Shown: positions 34,567-35,651 of the stretch, one piece after another
Layout: every line of letters begins with the position of its first letter
Numbering within the stretch: position 1 is the stretch's first letter
NCBI GenBank assembly: GCA_019116745.1
Contig: DXBC01000013.1
Span: forward strand, 1-35,651
Origin: Candidatus Lachnoclostridium stercorigallinarum
Lineage (GTDB): Bacteria > Bacillota > Clostridia > Lachnospirales > Lachnospiraceae
Direction of reading: 5' to 3'
Length of the DNA stretch: 35,651 bases
The notes under the pieces: generated by a model
Told to the model about the DNA's origin: nothing
The model's input: only the letters and a program-made list of their open reading frames with translations
Database searches by the model: none
Made by a program: the position numbers and the translations under genes

Positions 34567-35478
34567 ATGATTGATGCAGTCTGTGAACTGTGTCCCCGCC
34601 GGTGCGGCGTCGACCGCGCCGCCGTTCTGGGATTTTGCCGGTGCGGGACCCGGCCAAGAATCGCCAGAGCCGCCCTTCATCACTGGGAAGAGCCCTGTAT
34701 CAGCGGCGTCCGGGGAAGCGGAACGGTTTTTTTCAGCGGCTGTACGTTAAAATGCTGTTTCTGTCAGAACCATACCATCAGCAGCGGCGGTTTCGGGAAG
34801 GACATCACCCCCCGCCGTCTGGCTGATATTTTTCTGGAGCTGGAGGAAAAGGGCGCCCACAATATCAACCTGGTGACCCCCACCCAGTACCTGCCGTCCA
34901 TCCTGACGGCCCTGGATCTGGTCCGCCACCGCCTCTCCATCCCTATCGTCTGGAACACCGGCGGATATGAACGGACAGAAACCCTGGAACAGCTGAAAGG
35001 GTACGTGGACATTTACCTCCCGGATCTGAAATATTACAGCAGTGAGCTGTCGGGAAAATATTCCTGCGCTCCCGACTACTTCTCTTTCGCCTCCCGGGCA
35101 GTGGAAACCATGATCCGCCAAACGGGAACTCCCGTTTTCGCGGAAGAAGACGGCTGCTCCCTTATGAAAAAGGGAGTCATTATCCGGCACATGGTTCTTC
35201 CCGGTCAGAAGGAGGACTCCAAAAAAATCCTGAGCTGGATGAAGGAACACCTTCCGAAAAGCAGCTTTCTTCTCAGCCTTCTCAGCCAGTATACCCCCTT
35301 TTACCGCAGTGCACAGTTTCCGGAAATCAGCAGAAGAATTACCACCTACGAATACAATCAGGTTCTGGACTTTGCCATTGAGCTGGGGCTTACCGCAGGC
35401 TTCATGCAGGAGAAAAGCAGTGCAAAAGAAGAGTACACACCTCCCTTTGATCTGGAAGGCGTGGCTCCGCAGGAATAG
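34567..35478 (+). CDS. Radical SAM protein, PflX/COG1313-like (PFL-activating-enzyme-related)
   Basis: CELCPRRCGVDRAAVLGFCRCG N-terminus; radical SAM CTLKCCFCQNHTIS (CxxxCxxC); NLVTPTQYLPSILTAL. The MIDAV start at 34567 is preferred over 34510. Confidence 0.9.
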   Translation: MIDAVCELCPRRCGVDRAAVLGFCRCGTRPRIARAALHHWEEPCISGVRGSGTVFFSGCTLKCCFCQNHTISSGGFGKDITPRRLADIFLELEEKGAHNINLVTPTQYLPSILTALDLVRHRLSIPIVWNTGGYERTETLEQLKGYVDIYLPDLKYYSSELSGKYSCAPDYFSFASRAVETMIRQTGTPVFAEEDGCSLMKKGVIIRHMVLPGQKEDSKKILSWMKEHLPKSSFLLSLLSQYTPFYRSAQFPEISRRITTYEYNQVLDFAIELGLTAGFMQEKSSAKEEYTPPFDLEGVAPQE

Positions 35479-35510
35479 GGCGGAACGGCTGTCCGATCTG
35501 CGGACGCAAA

Positions 35511-35553
35511 AAAGGCGGATATCGAATTCTCTTCCGATTCGACATCCGCCTTT
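35511..35553. terminator. Terminator-like hairpin after the radical SAM gene
   Basis: AAAGGCGGAT-A-TCGAAT...ATTCGA-C-ATCCGCCTTT interrupted inverted repeat. Confidence 0.6.
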
Positions 35554-35651
35554 AAACTATCTCATCCATTGGACTGATTTCCTTTCTCTATTCTGTTTTT
35601 CTCTGTTAAATTTTCTCTTCCTCCGCGCTTCTAAGTTTCTTTGACTTTTTT

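Noticed and set aside
34390-34683. N-terminal 98-aa extension of the AzlC ORF
   Set aside because: Cys/Gly-rich, overlaps the divergent promoter region and the start of the radical SAM gene; the internal Met at 34389 gives a normal AzlC N-terminus.
1-35651. CRISPR array, rRNA, tRNA, prophage, transposase or toxin-antitoxin locus
   Set aside because: None recognised: no regularly spaced repeats, no integrase/transposase or phage structural motifs among the ORFs. tRNA absence is by eye only and should be confirmed with tRNAscan-SE.

Overview
The window is a stretch of Firmicutes chromosome, Lachnospiraceae/Clostridia-like by gene content and gene order (inference; no search was run). Most of it is ordinary housekeeping sequence on the minus strand: tlyA(partial)-dxs-ispA-xseB-xseA-nusB; pfkA-dnaE; a Crh-like HPr gene-whiA-rapZ-murB-hprK-uvrC-DUF1653-DUF4015-like lipoprotein; map-alkD-like; DUF362; ftsH; azlD-azlC. 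Plus-strand genes are an OmpR-type response regulator, a DUF1846 protein, a 58-aa small ORF absent from the supplied ORF track, and a PflX-like radical SAM gene. The accessory part is 10.6-18.3 kb. It holds a tripartite tricarboxylate transporter (TctC-TctB-TctA), a small zinc-ribbon membrane protein, a Cache-type hybrid histidine kinase, a second TctC-like lipoprotein, and a divergent response regulator. The best candidates for undescribed biology are: (1) a ~117-135 bp highly structured repeat present twice (about 5593-5732 and 29519-29651, 113/117 identical in the core), next to further long inverted repeats in the 800-bp pfkA-nusB gap; (2) the transporter/sensor/second-receptor module, with a direct repeat between the divergent genes and an odd 185-nt overlap between the kinase and the second receptor; (3) a Crh-like HPr with Glu at the catalytic His position, in the same cluster as hprK; (4) the 58-aa ORF with its own RBS and terminator. 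No CRISPR array, rRNA, phage or transposase gene was recognised; no tRNA was seen by eye.
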